Shown here: positions 15,422 through 24,306 of the stretch, piece after piece
Numbering within the stretch: position 1 is the first letter of the stretch
Layout: the number at the start of each line of letters is the position of its first letter
Assembly: GCF_003431975.1 (NCBI RefSeq)
Contig: NZ_CP027116.1
Coordinates: 1,736,001 to 1,800,000, forward strand
Direction: 5' to 3'
DNA: 64,000 bases
From: Bacillus pumilus
GTDB taxonomy: Bacteria > Bacillota > Bacilli > Bacillales > Bacillaceae
Position numbers and translations under genes: made by a program
The notes under the pieces: model-generated
Told to the model about the DNA's origin: nothing
What the model saw: the letters and a program-made list of their open reading frames with translations, nothing else
Database searches by the model: none

Positions 15422-16270
15422 ATGCATACAGTTTGGAAAGGCGGCATTAGCTTTGGATTGGTCAATATCCCTGTAAAGCTGTTTACCGCTACAGAAAACA
15501 AAGATATTAAGTTAAGACAGCTCCATAAAGAGTGTCACACGCCCATTAATTATAAAAAGGTTTGCGCCAACTGCGGGGAAGAGGTGGCACCAGAACAAAT
15601 CATCAAAGCGTACGAGTATGCGAAAAATAAATTCATTGAATTAGACGATGAAGAGCTAGAAAAACTGCGAAAAGAAAATGAAGAAAAAGCCGTTGAAATC
15701 ATTGATTTTGTGAAGATAGAAGAGATTGATCCCATCTATTATGAAAGAAGTTACTTTTTATCACCAGATACAGGTGGTGCGAAGGCTTATTCATTATTAA
15801 GAAAAGCTTTAGAGGAATCGGGGAAAATTGGTGTGGCCAAAATCATGATTCGTTCAAAGGAGCAATTAGCAATTGTTAGGTGCTATGAACACATTTTGCT
15901 GATGGAAACCATTCATTTTCCTGACGAAATTAGACAAGTATCAGATGTACCAAATATCCCCCAAGAGGAAAACATCGTGAAAAAGGAGTTAGATACAGCA
16001 CTTCTTTTAATCGAGCAATTAACCACAGCTTTCGACCCGGCGGCATATCAGGATGAATACAGAGAACAGCTGATGAACTTAATTGGCGATAAAATATCAG
16101 GAGAACATACGGTTCAGCCAGAAGCAACAGGCAAAAAAGATTCTGCATCCAATGTGACTGACTTAATGACGGCTCTTCAGGCTTCAATCGATCGATCTAA
16201 ACCAGCCAAAGCAAAAAAAGCAGCACCTAAAAAAAGAAAAGCACCTGCGAAAAAAGAAAAAAATGCATAA
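15422..16270 (+). CDS. ku: Ku DNA end-binding protein
   Basis: 282 residues starting MHTVWKGGISFGLVNIPVKL, the universal bacterial Ku start, with a CxxC-type element (VCANCGEE) near 47-51 and a Lys/Ala/Pro-rich basic tail (about 255-282) that contacts DNA. The ring-shaped homodimer threads onto DNA ends and recruits LigD. GGAGG precedes ATG. Head-to-head with ligD, as ykoV/ykoU neighbours in B. subtilis. Location on spore chromosome is expected from the family. Confidence 0.96.
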   Translation: MHTVWKGGISFGLVNIPVKLFTATENKDIKLRQLHKECHTPINYKKVCANCGEEVAPEQIIKAYEYAKNKFIELDDEELEKLRKENEEKAVEIIDFVKIEEIDPIYYERSYFLSPDTGGAKAYSLLRKALEESGKIGVAKIMIRSKEQLAIVRCYEHILLMETIHFPDEIRQVSDVPNIPQEENIVKKELDTALLLIEQLTTAFDPAAYQDEYREQLMNLIGDKISGEHTVQPEATGKKDSASNVTDLMTALQASIDRSKPAKAKKAAPKKRKAPAKKEKNA

Positions 16271-16271
16271 C

Positions 16272-16296
16272 AAAAGACCGCTCATGTGCGGTCTTA
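16272..16296. terminator. Terminator between ku and ydaT
   Basis: AAGACCGC and GCGGTCTT arms around TCATGT; convergent genes share it. Confidence 0.75.
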
Positions 16297-16737
16297 TTGC
16301 GGTTTTAACACGTCCTGAATGTGCCCATCTTTTTTGTGAATAACAACGGAGGTCTCTTTATTAGAGGCAATTTCCTTTGCCCGGTCAATTGCTTTTTGTT
16401 TCGTTTCTTTGACCTCACTTGCTCGTTTTGCATTCTCTGTTTGAACCGCCCATCCTTCCTCGTGTTTAACAACATGCTGCGCATGATCCATGAGCTCTGG
16501 TCTTGCGGAGCTACTGTCTTTAGATGGCGTAACAGTACCATGAGATGAGAACTTCTCTACCTCTTTCTCTGCGGCGTTCTTTTTCCACTCTTTCGCTTGG
16601 CTGATCGCAATTGGGATGGCTCTATTTTCGTCATATCCTTCCTGTATCATTTTGTTCGCAATCTCAAGTGCTTTTTTCCGAATGACGTTGTCTAACGATT
16701 GAAATGAAGGCGGATAATCATTCATCGTCCAAGGCAT
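16294..16737 (-). CDS. ydaT: YdaT-like stress protein (DUF2188 domain)
   Basis: 147 residues, similar end to end to B. subtilis YdaT, a sigma-B-dependent general stress protein. MPWTMNDYPPSFQSLDNVIR and the YDENRAIPIAISQAKEW segment form the N-terminal part; the C-terminal half is a DUF2188 unit (HVVKHEEGWAVQTENAKRAS...KDGHIQDV). No membrane span. Biochemical role unknown. A GGAG site precedes ATG. Confidence 0.85.
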   Translation of the reverse strand: MPWTMNDYPPSFQSLDNVIRKKALEIANKMIQEGYDENRAIPIAISQAKEWKKNAAEKEVEKFSSHGTVTPSKDSSSARPELMDHAQHVVKHEEGWAVQTENAKRASEVKETKQKAIDRAKEIASNKETSVVIHKKDGHIQDVLKPQ

Positions 16738-16896
16738 ATGAAGCGCTCCTTTCTTTTATTTGAACATCTTCCCACATCTACAATGGATCAAACATCCCAT
16801 TTTTCTCAAACCAATGAAGGAAATAAAATACACCGTTTTGCTGAGGCATAATCTCATTCATTCCTGCAATATAGAAGTAGAAAAGGAGTGATTTTG

Positions 16897-17370
16897 ATGA
16901 TGATGAAAGGTTTGTATGAAGCCCATTTGCCTGTGAGTGATTTGAAGGCATCTATTGCATTTTATGAAAAATTGGAATTGACACTTGCGCATGAAAACGA
17001 ACGAGTTGCTTTTTTATGGATTGAGAAAGGAAAGAGCTGGCTCGGTCTTTGGAAAGTAGATATGAACGCCTATCCATACCATCCTTCAACTCGGCATGTT
17101 GCCTTTCAAATTACAACGTCCAGTATCGAACAGATCAAGGCTTGGCTGGTTGAAAAGGGCATCGGCATTCACCCAATGTTTGGCTTTTCAGAAGAGCAGC
17201 AGCCGTTAGTTCTCGATAATCCGCCGCAATTTCATGCAGCAATCTATTTTCTGGACCCTGATGACAATCTGCTTGAATGCATTGCGCCGCTTGAACTTGA
17301 TACAGGGGAAGACTTCGATATGATGACCTATGAGGAGTGGGAAAGAAAGAAAAATCCGTTTATTGATTGA
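16897..17370 (+). CDS. VOC (glyoxalase/bleomycin-resistance) family protein
   Basis: 157 residues from the ATG eight bases after AAAGGAG; the frame opens at 16888. It shows the two beta-alpha-beta-beta-beta halves: LYEAHLPVSDLKASIAFYEK with the first metal-type His, and HAAIYFLDPDDNLLECIAPL with the Glu near the end. Metal-dependent lyase, dioxygenase or binding protein; the substrate cannot be told. Monocistronic, just upstream of an Rrf2 gene but separated from it by that gene's operator. Confidence 0.82.
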   Translation: MMMKGLYEAHLPVSDLKASIAFYEKLELTLAHENERVAFLWIEKGKSWLGLWKVDMNAYPYHPSTRHVAFQITTSSIEQIKAWLVEKGIGIHPMFGFSEEQQPLVLDNPPQFHAAIYFLDPDDNLLECIAPLELDTGEDFDMMTYEEWERKKNPFID

Positions 17371-17382
17371 CAAAATCACTCA

Positions 17383-17403
17383 TTGTAACTATATTGATTA
17401 CAA
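17383..17403. promoter_or_regulatory. Probable operator of the Rrf2 regulator (own promoter)
   Basis: TTGTAAC at 17383 and its inverted partner ATTACAA at 17397-17403 form a palindrome 16 bp before the regulator's start. A matching site stands before the next gene at 17873-17896. Confidence 0.6.
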
Positions 17404-17418
17404 CGGTGGTGAAAGATT

Positions 17419-17832
17419 GTGAAACAAATTAGTAGCAGGTATCCGATTGCTGTTCATATTTTGTCATTTATTGCGGGCGTTTCAAAAGAGTGTACAGGTG
17501 ATTTTATTGCTGAGAGTGTGAATTCAAATCCAGCCATTGTTCGAAAAATGATGGCAATGCTTAAACGAGCGGGGCTTATTGAGATTCGCCGCGGAGTAGG
17601 CGGTGCTTATTTAAAAAGACCGGCAGAGGAAATCACACTCTTAGATGTGTACCGTGCTGTCGATGTAAGTGAGGAAGAAGAATTATTTAACTTCCATCAG
17701 CCAGTCATCGCATGTCCGATTGGTCAAGCGATGGATATAAGACTGCGGCATGAACTAAAAGAAGCACAGACGGCTCTTGAGAATCACCTAAAGCAAGTGA
17801 CGATTAAGCAATTGTTGACAGAGGCGGAATAA
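17419..17832 (+). CDS. Rrf2-family transcriptional regulator (YwnA-like)
   Basis: 137 residues. The winged helix spans about residues 1-80: YPIAVHILSFIAG, SNPAIVRKMMAMLKRAGLIE and the wing RRGVGGAYLKRPAEEITLLD. It has one Cys at about 100 (VIACPIG) instead of the three-Cys cluster of IscR/NsrR, so it is not an Fe-S sensor of that kind; it most resembles YwnA. GTG start at 17419 with GGTGG upstream. Two matching palindromes suggest that it represses itself and the downstream NAD(P)-binding gene. Confidence 0.85.
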   Translation: MKQISSRYPIAVHILSFIAGVSKECTGDFIAESVNSNPAIVRKMMAMLKRAGLIEIRRGVGGAYLKRPAEEITLLDVYRAVDVSEEEELFNFHQPVIACPIGQAMDIRLRHELKEAQTALENHLKQVTIKQLLTEAE

Positions 17833-17835
17833 AAA

Positions 17836-17862
17836 AGCTCAGTCTGTACTTGAGCTTTTTTT
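17836..17862 (+). terminator. Terminator of the Rrf2 gene
   Basis: AAAAAGCTCA pairs with TGAGCTTTTT and runs into seven T. Confidence 0.85.
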
Positions 17863-17872
17863 ACACCAGTTG

Positions 17873-17896
17873 TTGTAACCGATATGATTATAACAA
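17873..17896. promoter_or_regulatory. Second operator for the Rrf2 regulator
   Basis: TTGTAACC then inverted TATAACAA; the internal ATATGATTA also resembles ATATTGATTA in the first site. It lies 76 bp before the oxidoreductase start. Confidence 0.6.
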
Positions 17897-17971
17897 ATGA
17901 ACGGATATGTATCTAAAGCGATTCCATTCATAAAACATCACCGTTGAACGAAAAATGAGGAGGTCAAACAA

Positions 17972-18823
17972 ATGAAATTATTAGTAACAGGCGCAACAGG
18001 ACAACTTGGATCGCTCGTCGTTAAGCATTTACTTAAAAAGGTACCGGCTGAACAAATTGCGGTGAGTGTTCGAGACCCACAAAAAGCAGCACATTTGAAG
18101 GAAGCTGGGGTGGATTTACGCCGCGGAGACTTTACTCAGCCAGACACACTTAAGACAGCCTTTCAAGGCATTGACCGTCTTTTGATCATTTCAACAGCGG
18201 ATGGAGACCGCGTTCAGCAGCATACAGCTGCTATCCAAGCGGCAAAAGTAGCTGGTGTATCCTTTATTGCTTATACAAGTGTTGTGAGTGCAAGAAAGAG
18301 TCAGCTAGTCCTTGCACATGACCATGCAAAAACAGAAGAAGCCATTGTGGCCTCTGGCATTCCTCATGTATTTTTAAGAAACAATTGGTATGTAGAAAAT
18401 GAAAAAGATCCGATACTAGCAGCCGTGAGCGGCGCACCATTTTTAAGTCCAATTGGAGATGGCAAGGTTGGCTGGGCAACAAGAAATGACTACGCAGAAG
18501 CGGCAGCAAATGCGTTAACACTTCCAGAACATAACCAGGAAATCTATGAACTGTCAGGACCGCTTCGGACGCATACTGAACTTGCACACATTGTCAGTGA
18601 GGTAAGCGGAAAAGAGGTCAAGGTGGAGCAAATCGATGTAGACACATTTGGAGAATTTTTAGCTTCAAATGGTGTACCAAAAGAAGCTGTTCCATTCGTC
18701 AAAGCCATTCAAAGTGGCATTCGTGATGGTGCCTTAGCCGTGGAAAGCGATGATTTCGAAACATTACTTGGACGGCCGTTAACGCCAATTGAAGAAAGAA
18801 TCAGTGAATTGATTTCAAAATAA
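17972..18823 (+). CDS. NAD(P)-binding oxidoreductase (NmrA / quinone reductase QorB-like)
   Basis: 283 residues with the Rossmann motif VTGATGQLGSLV at the N-terminus and an atypical-SDR (NmrA-like) fold: RLLIISTADGDRVQQHTAAI, YTSVVSARKS, and RNNWYVEN. Closest described members are E. coli YtfG (NADPH:quinone oxidoreductase 2) and fungal NmrA sensors. It probably reduces quinones or azo compounds with NADPH. GAGGAGG-type site (GAGGAGGTC) before ATG. Linked to the Rrf2 gene by a shared operator motif, giving a repressor-oxidoreductase pair like YwnA-YwnB or HypR-HypO. Confidence 0.85.
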   Translation: MKLLVTGATGQLGSLVVKHLLKKVPAEQIAVSVRDPQKAAHLKEAGVDLRRGDFTQPDTLKTAFQGIDRLLIISTADGDRVQQHTAAIQAAKVAGVSFIAYTSVVSARKSQLVLAHDHAKTEEAIVASGIPHVFLRNNWYVENEKDPILAAVSGAPFLSPIGDGKVGWATRNDYAEAAANALTLPEHNQEIYELSGPLRTHTELAHIVSEVSGKEVKVEQIDVDTFGEFLASNGVPKEAVPFVKAIQSGIRDGALAVESDDFETLLGRPLTPIEERISELISK

Positions 18824-18832
18824 ATCTTCTGA

Positions 18833-18855
18833 AGCGCCCTTAAAGGGCGACTTTT
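18833..18855 (+). terminator. Terminator
   Basis: GCGCCCTT and AAGGGCG arms, then six T. Confidence 0.75.
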
Positions 18856-19195
18856 TTCATGCAGATTATCTTCATGCGTCATTAAATGTCTCTTCAACAT
18901 AATTAATAGCCCCTTCAATGTATCATTTTTTATATAAACATATAGGCTGAATTGTTAATTTTCACTTTGTTTTTTCTTCTTCTCATCGAGGAGAACATGA
19001 GAAGCCCAAAAGAGAACTTATCAATTTTTATTGAATTTATCAAACCGCAATCAATTAACGTAACCTATACCCGTAAGAGTTAACAATCTTTTAACATTGA
19101 AATTAGTTAAATAGTATCTATTTTTTCACATGATAATGTTGAATTCTAATATTATTTATTGTAATATTAGATAATGATAGAAGGAGGTGGTAATT
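18856..19195 (+). promoter_or_regulatory. Regulatory region of the bacteriocin cluster
   Basis: AT-rich, no gene. A perfect 10-bp inverted repeat with 7-base spacer (TCTAATATTA / TAATATTAGA, 19145-19171) sits directly before the ribosome-binding site of the precursor gene and could be an operator or a stabilising hairpin. TGATAATGTT at about 19130 could be an extended -10. A weaker stem CTTCTCAT/ATGAGAAG lies near 18976-19001. Confidence 0.45.
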
Positions 19196-19594
19196 ATGGT
19201 AAATTTTAATGGTAAACATTCTAAAATCCTAGCCGCTTTTGGGATGGTCTTTTTATCTATTTTAGTGATGTTTGGAACTATTGGGTCACCAGTGAAATAT
19301 AATCAAAACGAATTTAGTAATTCTGATATCCAAACTTTAGAAAAATCATCGTTAGAAGTGAACCTTGCCAAAATCATTAATAAATATAGTAAAAAGACTA
19401 CTTGGAACCAGGCTCAAAAAAAGGCATCCAAAATTGTCAACATGGTGATGACGGGGTCTGACGTTGCTTCGGCAATATCTATAGTGTTAGGTGCCTTTTC
19501 ATTTGGAACCGTAACGGCTATCGCTTGGGCAGCAAGGATGTCATTAAAGTGGTATATCAAACGAAAAGGTAAAAAAGCAGCTGTTACATGGTAA
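19196..19594 (+). CDS. Circular bacteriocin precursor (AS-48 type)
   Basis: 132 residues from the ATG eight bases after GGAGG. A long leader (hydrophobic span AAFGMVFLSILVMFGTIG) precedes a cationic, helical core. The end, AARMSLKWYIKRKGKKAAVTW (last 21 residues, cited by parts: SLKWY, KRKGKK, AAVTW), follows enterocin AS-48's end pattern (S-[IL]-K-x-Y ... KKGKR-A-V-I-A-W). Five or six helices and a C-terminal Trp fit head-to-tail cyclised bacteriocins. The probable core begins at Leu57 (after LEVN), giving a Leu-Trp joint as in amylocyclicin and a 76-residue ring, longer than the 58-70 residues I recall for known members. The cleavage site is inferred. Confidence 0.8.
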   Translation: MVNFNGKHSKILAAFGMVFLSILVMFGTIGSPVKYNQNEFSNSDIQTLEKSSLEVNLAKIINKYSKKTTWNQAQKKASKIVNMVMTGSDVASAISIVLGAFSFGTVTAIAWAARMSLKWYIKRKGKKAAVTW

Positions 19595-19638
19595 GTAAAG
19601 AAGAGTAGTTATGATTCTCATAACTACTTCTTCTTTAC
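19595..19638 (+). terminator. Long hairpin between precursor and processing genes
   Basis: GTAAAGAAGAGTAGTTATGA pairs with TCATAACTACTTCTTCTTTAC with one bulge. There is no long T-run. It probably acts as a partial terminator or 3' stabiliser so that the precursor is made in excess over the downstream genes. Confidence 0.65.
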
Positions 19639-19664
19639 TAATTACGTATAAGGGGAGCCGTGTG

Positions 19665-20321
19665 GTGAAAGGAATTGTAGTGGGCGTCAAATCATTCGTA
19701 TCTGTATTATTTGAACCAGTATCTTTATTTAATAAATTAATTGAAAAACCTAAGAATTTTTATCCGTTCATTTTAATTTTGCTAATCGGAATATTTTTAG
19801 TGCTATCCACCTCACAATTTTTAATACAGGAAATTTCTCACTTGTTTGAACTAGAAGACAAGGTGTCTTATTCAGCTATCATAATTGGTATTTTCAGTTT
19901 TATTATAAGTGGAGGATTACTTATAGAGTGGCTGATTCAATCAATTGTCATCTATTTTATGGTATCACTGTTTTCTACTAAAACCCGGGAATTCAGAGCG
20001 GTATCCAGTATTATCGGTTATAGTTGGGTTCCTATAGCCATTAAGGTGTTTTCTTTCTCGTTATTAGTTATGTTTTCTGGGGAATTGTACGAGATTAAAG
20101 GATTTTCTGGTATATTAAAAGATACCGATAATTCTCTTTTAAACAGCTTTTTAAAAAATATAGATTTTTTTGTGATTTGGCAATACATAATCATGTATTT
20201 AGGTGTGAAAATTTTGTTAAGGGATTCTAGTAAGCGGATGTCCATAATGATTATCGCTTTCACCTTCTTACTAAACACAATTTTAAAAATAATTCCAGAG
20301 ATTTTCACTTCATTTATGTAA
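19665..20321 (+). CDS. Yip1-like multi-span membrane protein of the bacteriocin cluster
   Basis: 218 residues from the GTG seven bases after AGGGGAG. The frame extends upstream into the hairpin at 19611, but without a ribosome-binding site. It begins like bacterial YIP1 proteins (FEPVSLFNKLIEKPKNFYPF) and has about five membrane spans (IIIGIFSFIISGGLLIEWLI; IAIKVFSFSLLVMF; YSWVP turn). Yip1-like proteins often accompany peptide or lipid exporters. Role here is open: immunity or a maturation partner are both possible. Confidence 0.65.
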   Translation: MKGIVVGVKSFVSVLFEPVSLFNKLIEKPKNFYPFILILLIGIFLVLSTSQFLIQEISHLFELEDKVSYSAIIIGIFSFIISGGLLIEWLIQSIVIYFMVSLFSTKTREFRAVSSIIGYSWVPIAIKVFSFSLLVMFSGELYEIKGFSGILKDTDNSLLNSFLKNIDFFVIWQYIIMYLGVKILLRDSSKRMSIMIIAFTFLLNTILKIIPEIFTSFM

Positions 20322-20351
20322 TTCTATAATCAGTTAGTAGGATGTGATGAA

Positions 20352-21950
20352 ATGTTACGAAAAGCCTCACTTTCTTTTTTTATTGCAAGCATTATTACAA
20401 TAATAGTCATTTTGATTGAAGTTGGTATTCGTTCAGCAGTTGTTTCTCCATTTGTTCTACTTGATTCGAACAAAGATAACAATCCAAAAGTATTGATCTC
20501 CCATTCCCTTTATCAGGGGGATTTTTTATTAACCTATCAAGAAGGTCACTCCAAAGATCGATCAGAAGCAGCCTTTCAATTGGGGGGAAAGCAAATACAT
20601 TTCACGGAGATTCCATCTAGGGATGGAATTAGCACAATTGAAACTGACAAATTAATGAAAGATAAGGCAACAGTTTTTCTAAGAAGAGGTTTTGTACCTA
20701 TTCATGATGATAAAATAAAGATGGAACAGGTATCACAAAATCCTTTTTTTTCTAAATACAACCTAACAAATTTAACAGAAACTACTAAGGTCAAAACAGG
20801 TTTTAAGCATAATACCACATTTATTATATTAATTACCTTAATGGGGATTCTTTTTCCAGCTATGTTATTTTTATTTTTTAATCTTCATGAATCTATGAAA
20901 AACCTATTCACATTATTTATTCCCTTTGTTTTAGCCATTTTTCTTCCCTTGGGATTAAATTATTATTTCTTAATGGGATATGTGCTATCAATAACAGGCT
21001 CTTATGTATTAAGCATTATTCTCTCTATACTTGTACCTAGTTTCCTGTCAATTTTATTGACAGCTTATTCATTTGAGTATACTACAAAAGATACGCCTGA
21101 AGATTTAGAAGAAAATGAAGGCGCGTCAGGAAATTCGTTCTTAATGAATGTTAGGGAGCAAGCTGTTTTGTTTGGTGCTGCCACATTATCTTTGCTATAT
21201 TTCGGATCCTATTTATTACTCCCTTTGTCATTTCAAGCGAAGATCATGGATAACCTTTTTCTATTTTGTGGCTGGTACTTCGCCCTAATCATATTATTTA
21301 TTTTTGGTTACTCAATCATTCAAAAAATAATAAACAAATATGAACTTTTAAATACGAAAGCATTCATGAATATTCACAAGGATATTGAGAATAAGACAAA
21401 CCAAAAGGTAAATATTTGGGTGAAAAAAGACTCTCAACAGGATGTGAATGCCTGGATATATTCTTTTAAACTTCCATTTAAAAGAAGAGTCGATGTGTAT
21501 GTGACAGAAGGGTTGTTAGATAAGTTTGAAAAAGATGAAATTCGTGCCATCTTATACCATGAAATGGGGCATGCGAAGTTAAAACATGCGCATTATACCA
21601 TGTTTCTAACTTTGATCGTAACATTATTTATGGGCATCAGTATGTATTATGCCAGACAGGTTATGCTTGCTAACGGATGGTGGCAATATGTTCTTATTTT
21701 CCCAGTAGGAGTAATTCTCATGATCTTCATTACAGAATGGTTGCCAAAGAAAATCAGCCGGTTATTTGAGATTCAAGCTGATAACTTTGCTGTTTCCCAT
21801 CTTGAGAATAAAACACTGTATCTCAATACTTTGATTAAATTAAGCAGTCTTATTGAAGAAGAAGATGGAGATTATGGAAGAAAGTCTGAATGGCGTGAAA
21901 GTCACCCCTCTTTTGAAAAACGAATTGAGAACATAAAGAAAACCAATTGA
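20352..21950 (+). CDS. Membrane-bound M48-family metallopeptidase of the bacteriocin cluster
   Basis: 532 residues. N-terminal membrane anchor (about 8-30), an extracellular region to about 155, then several spans, and a C-terminal M48 (Ste24/HtpX) peptidase domain. The zinc site HEMGH lies at about residue 401-405 (YHEMGHAKLKH) and the third ligand in FEIQADNFAVSH (about 475). A site GATGTGATGA precedes ATG. Known AS-48-type clusters are not, to my knowledge, built around an M48 protease, so this is a candidate leader peptidase/cyclase or a quality-control enzyme for the precursor. Confidence 0.85.
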   Translation: MLRKASLSFFIASIITIIVILIEVGIRSAVVSPFVLLDSNKDNNPKVLISHSLYQGDFLLTYQEGHSKDRSEAAFQLGGKQIHFTEIPSRDGISTIETDKLMKDKATVFLRRGFVPIHDDKIKMEQVSQNPFFSKYNLTNLTETTKVKTGFKHNTTFIILITLMGILFPAMLFLFFNLHESMKNLFTLFIPFVLAIFLPLGLNYYFLMGYVLSITGSYVLSIILSILVPSFLSILLTAYSFEYTTKDTPEDLEENEGASGNSFLMNVREQAVLFGAATLSLLYFGSYLLLPLSFQAKIMDNLFLFCGWYFALIILFIFGYSIIQKIINKYELLNTKAFMNIHKDIENKTNQKVNIWVKKDSQQDVNAWIYSFKLPFKRRVDVYVTEGLLDKFEKDEIRAILYHEMGHAKLKHAHYTMFLTLIVTLFMGISMYYARQVMLANGWWQYVLIFPVGVILMIFITEWLPKKISRLFEIQADNFAVSHLENKTLYLNTLIKLSSLIEEEDGDYGRKSEWRESHPSFEKRIENIKKTN

Positions 21951-21967
21951 GTCAACAAGGTGATTAT

Positions 21968-22564
21968 ATGAAAGCTAAACTGTACCATTCCAAATATAAT
22001 TGGCTAAAATTATTTATAAAGAGAAATTTCCGGGTGTTGAAGTTAGCTTTATTAGTTGTTTTTATTAGCTTTTTCGGTACTATATTATTCTTATCGATTA
22101 ACAATGATATGAATGTGACTACCATTCCCCTTAGTTATTTGGAGGAAGGGATTAGTGATAGTGAGAATGATGTTTTTGCTGTTTGTTTCTCAATTTTTTC
22201 GCATAATTTCATTATCTTGCTGCCAGCGTTAATTGGGGTTTTTTCACTCGGTTTTTTATCAATAATATATGTTTCCTTACAAGGATATTTACTTGGAGTA
22301 TCCATCTATAGCATCTCTCAAACAATGTCAATTTCAACTGTAATTACATTCACAATATTTCATGGGATTTTTGAGATGATTGCTATAGCTCTAGTCACTG
22401 CATTTGCTATAAAACCTGGTGAAATAACGATTGAATCCATTCGTGGAAATCGGAAATTTATACAGAAGCAGGACTTAATAGATATGGTTGTCCTACTTAC
22501 TATGTATATTATTTTTTTATTCGCAGCGTCATTGATTGAAGGATTAATCCTCCTAAATATATGA
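21968..22564 (+). CDS. SpoIIM/DUF95-family membrane protein of the bacteriocin cluster
   Basis: 198 residues from the ATG after AAGGTGAT. It has four to five membrane spans and the DUF95 signature: NFIILLPALIGVFSLGFLS, LQGYLLGVSIY and FHGIFEMIAIALVTAFAI. DUF95 (SpoIIM-like) proteins are a constant part of circular bacteriocin loci (AS-48B, CirB and relatives) and are thought to take part in cyclisation or export. Only 17 bp after the M48 gene, so translationally linked. Confidence 0.82.
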   Translation: MKAKLYHSKYNWLKLFIKRNFRVLKLALLVVFISFFGTILFLSINNDMNVTTIPLSYLEEGISDSENDVFAVCFSIFSHNFIILLPALIGVFSLGFLSIIYVSLQGYLLGVSIYSISQTMSISTVITFTIFHGIFEMIAIALVTAFAIKPGEITIESIRGNRKFIQKQDLIDMVVLLTMYIIFLFAASLIEGLILLNI

Positions 22565-22607
22565 AGTTAGTTTTAAATATCATTTTGATGTTTAGAGGTA
22601 GATGGAT

Positions 22608-24296
22608 ATGAGAGAAATTTATTTGATTAACAAATATAAATTTAGAAGCATCTTAAACAGATTTTTGTATATCCATAAAAATGGGGGAATGCAAAGTGTT
22701 TATCTCCCATTTCTTGTAGGAAGTATCATCATCACTGTTACTTTGACTATTATTAATTTTTTTACTTCTTATACAGTTGAATTTATGCTTGGGAATTTAG
22801 AACCATTAACTAGAAAAGAGCAAAGTGAATGGGCCTATAGACTATTTTCATTAATAATATTGCTCATTCTGACTAGCAATGTTTATTCTAATGTGTACCG
22901 TATGCTAGATCTTAAAGACTTTAAGTTACTATCTTCTACTGTTCCATCTGTTAATAAAATAATACTCAGTAAGTTAATTGGGCGTGAATTATTTAAAAGT
23001 ATACTACTCTTCGTAATATTCGTGCTCTTTTTCATTCATATAGCCATAAAGCTGAATCTTAGTTTAGCAACTGGAATGTTTTTATTTCTTTTTATAACTC
23101 CTATAATATTAATTGTAGCAACGTTAAAAATCTATATAGTGATGAAAATAATTTTGGCTAAAGTAAGTAAAAGAATTGGATTGAATTATAGCCTGTTTCT
23201 TTTATTTACAAAAATAATAATAATTATACTCTTTTTTTCTATTCTTTTTCCTTTTATTGAATATATACCTAATAGCTTGGTGAGGGAAAATTACTTATTA
23301 ATTTACAACCATTATATTATCCAGTCTTTACTAGTGTTCTTTAACCCATTTCATTTTATAAGTGATAAATGGACAATTCTCTCTATCTCCCTTTTTATAG
23401 GGATTTGTATTTGTTGGTTAATGGGTAAATCTTTAAAACATTTAGAAGTCTATACATATATTGTTTTTTTTCAACGGAATAATTCCAATGTCACTGGAAC
23501 AGAGATAAGAAACAGCTTATTTAACTTGTATTTGTCCAGATTGTCCATGGTTCTAAAATACCTTAAATTTATTTCATTTTTAACAAGGAAAATTGTTGAA
23601 AAAGATTATAAACATTTTCAAAGAATCCAGATGTATAGATTTAATCAAACATTTTTATTAATTACCTTTCAATACATATTGATATTTATACCTTATTATC
23701 TTTTAGCCTCCAAAAATATTTCTTTTATAGAGGGAAATCACTTATCAATCTTTGCTATTCTCCATCTTTCAGGAGCCGTCATGGTAATCCATAGACTCTT
23801 TAATAGATTTTCCCCCGACTTTGAAGGGAAAAGTTTCGTTTATCTTTTACTAACTCCTGTGAGAGTAAAAGAAATTTGCTTAGCAAAGGTGCTTAGTTTG
23901 TTAGGAGTTGCACTGCCTTTTTCAATTATTGTTAGTTCAGCAACCTGTTTAGTATTTGACGTCAATTTCTTATTAATTCTTCCTTTAAATCTATTAACTA
24001 TGGTTGTTACAATACTAATTGCTCTAGTCTCCAGTATTACCTTCCCGAATTATGAAAGAGAAACCTATCTGGATTTGCCTAGTACAAGGTCCAGTATCAT
24101 GAGTAAATTTTTGTCGAGTTTATTTATTATCATTGGGAGTTTAATCATCATACTCTCCAAAAATTCTTTGTTAACCGTAATATTATTTTCATGCATGGCA
24201 TTTATGATTAGCTCAATACTCTTCCGTTTATGCTGTAAAAAATTAACTAATTTAGAATTTAAAAATTTCGCATCTTTAAGTGAATTTAGTGAGTAA
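22608..24296 (+). CDS. Large membrane protein, ABC-type exporter permease
   Basis: 562 residues from the second ATG (22608), eight bases after AGAGG. About ten to twelve predicted membrane spans in two groups (about 25-290 and 350-550) with a basic cytoplasmic loop between them. No recognisable enzyme motif. It directly precedes an ABC ATPase gene whose ribosome-binding site lies at its end, so the two form an ABC-2-like exporter for the bacteriocin or for self-protection. Codon usage is strongly A/T-rich, as in the whole cluster. Confidence 0.72.
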   Translation: MREIYLINKYKFRSILNRFLYIHKNGGMQSVYLPFLVGSIIITVTLTIINFFTSYTVEFMLGNLEPLTRKEQSEWAYRLFSLIILLILTSNVYSNVYRMLDLKDFKLLSSTVPSVNKIILSKLIGRELFKSILLFVIFVLFFIHIAIKLNLSLATGMFLFLFITPIILIVATLKIYIVMKIILAKVSKRIGLNYSLFLLFTKIIIIILFFSILFPFIEYIPNSLVRENYLLIYNHYIIQSLLVFFNPFHFISDKWTILSISLFIGICICWLMGKSLKHLEVYTYIVFFQRNNSNVTGTEIRNSLFNLYLSRLSMVLKYLKFISFLTRKIVEKDYKHFQRIQMYRFNQTFLLITFQYILIFIPYYLLASKNISFIEGNHLSIFAILHLSGAVMVIHRLFNRFSPDFEGKSFVYLLLTPVRVKEICLAKVLSLLGVALPFSIIVSSATCLVFDVNFLLILPLNLLTMVVTILIALVSSITFPNYERETYLDLPSTRSSIMSKFLSSLFIIIGSLIIILSKNSLLTVILFSCMAFMISSILFRLCCKKLTNLEFKNFASLSEFSE

Positions 24297-24306
24297 GGAT
24301 GATTAT

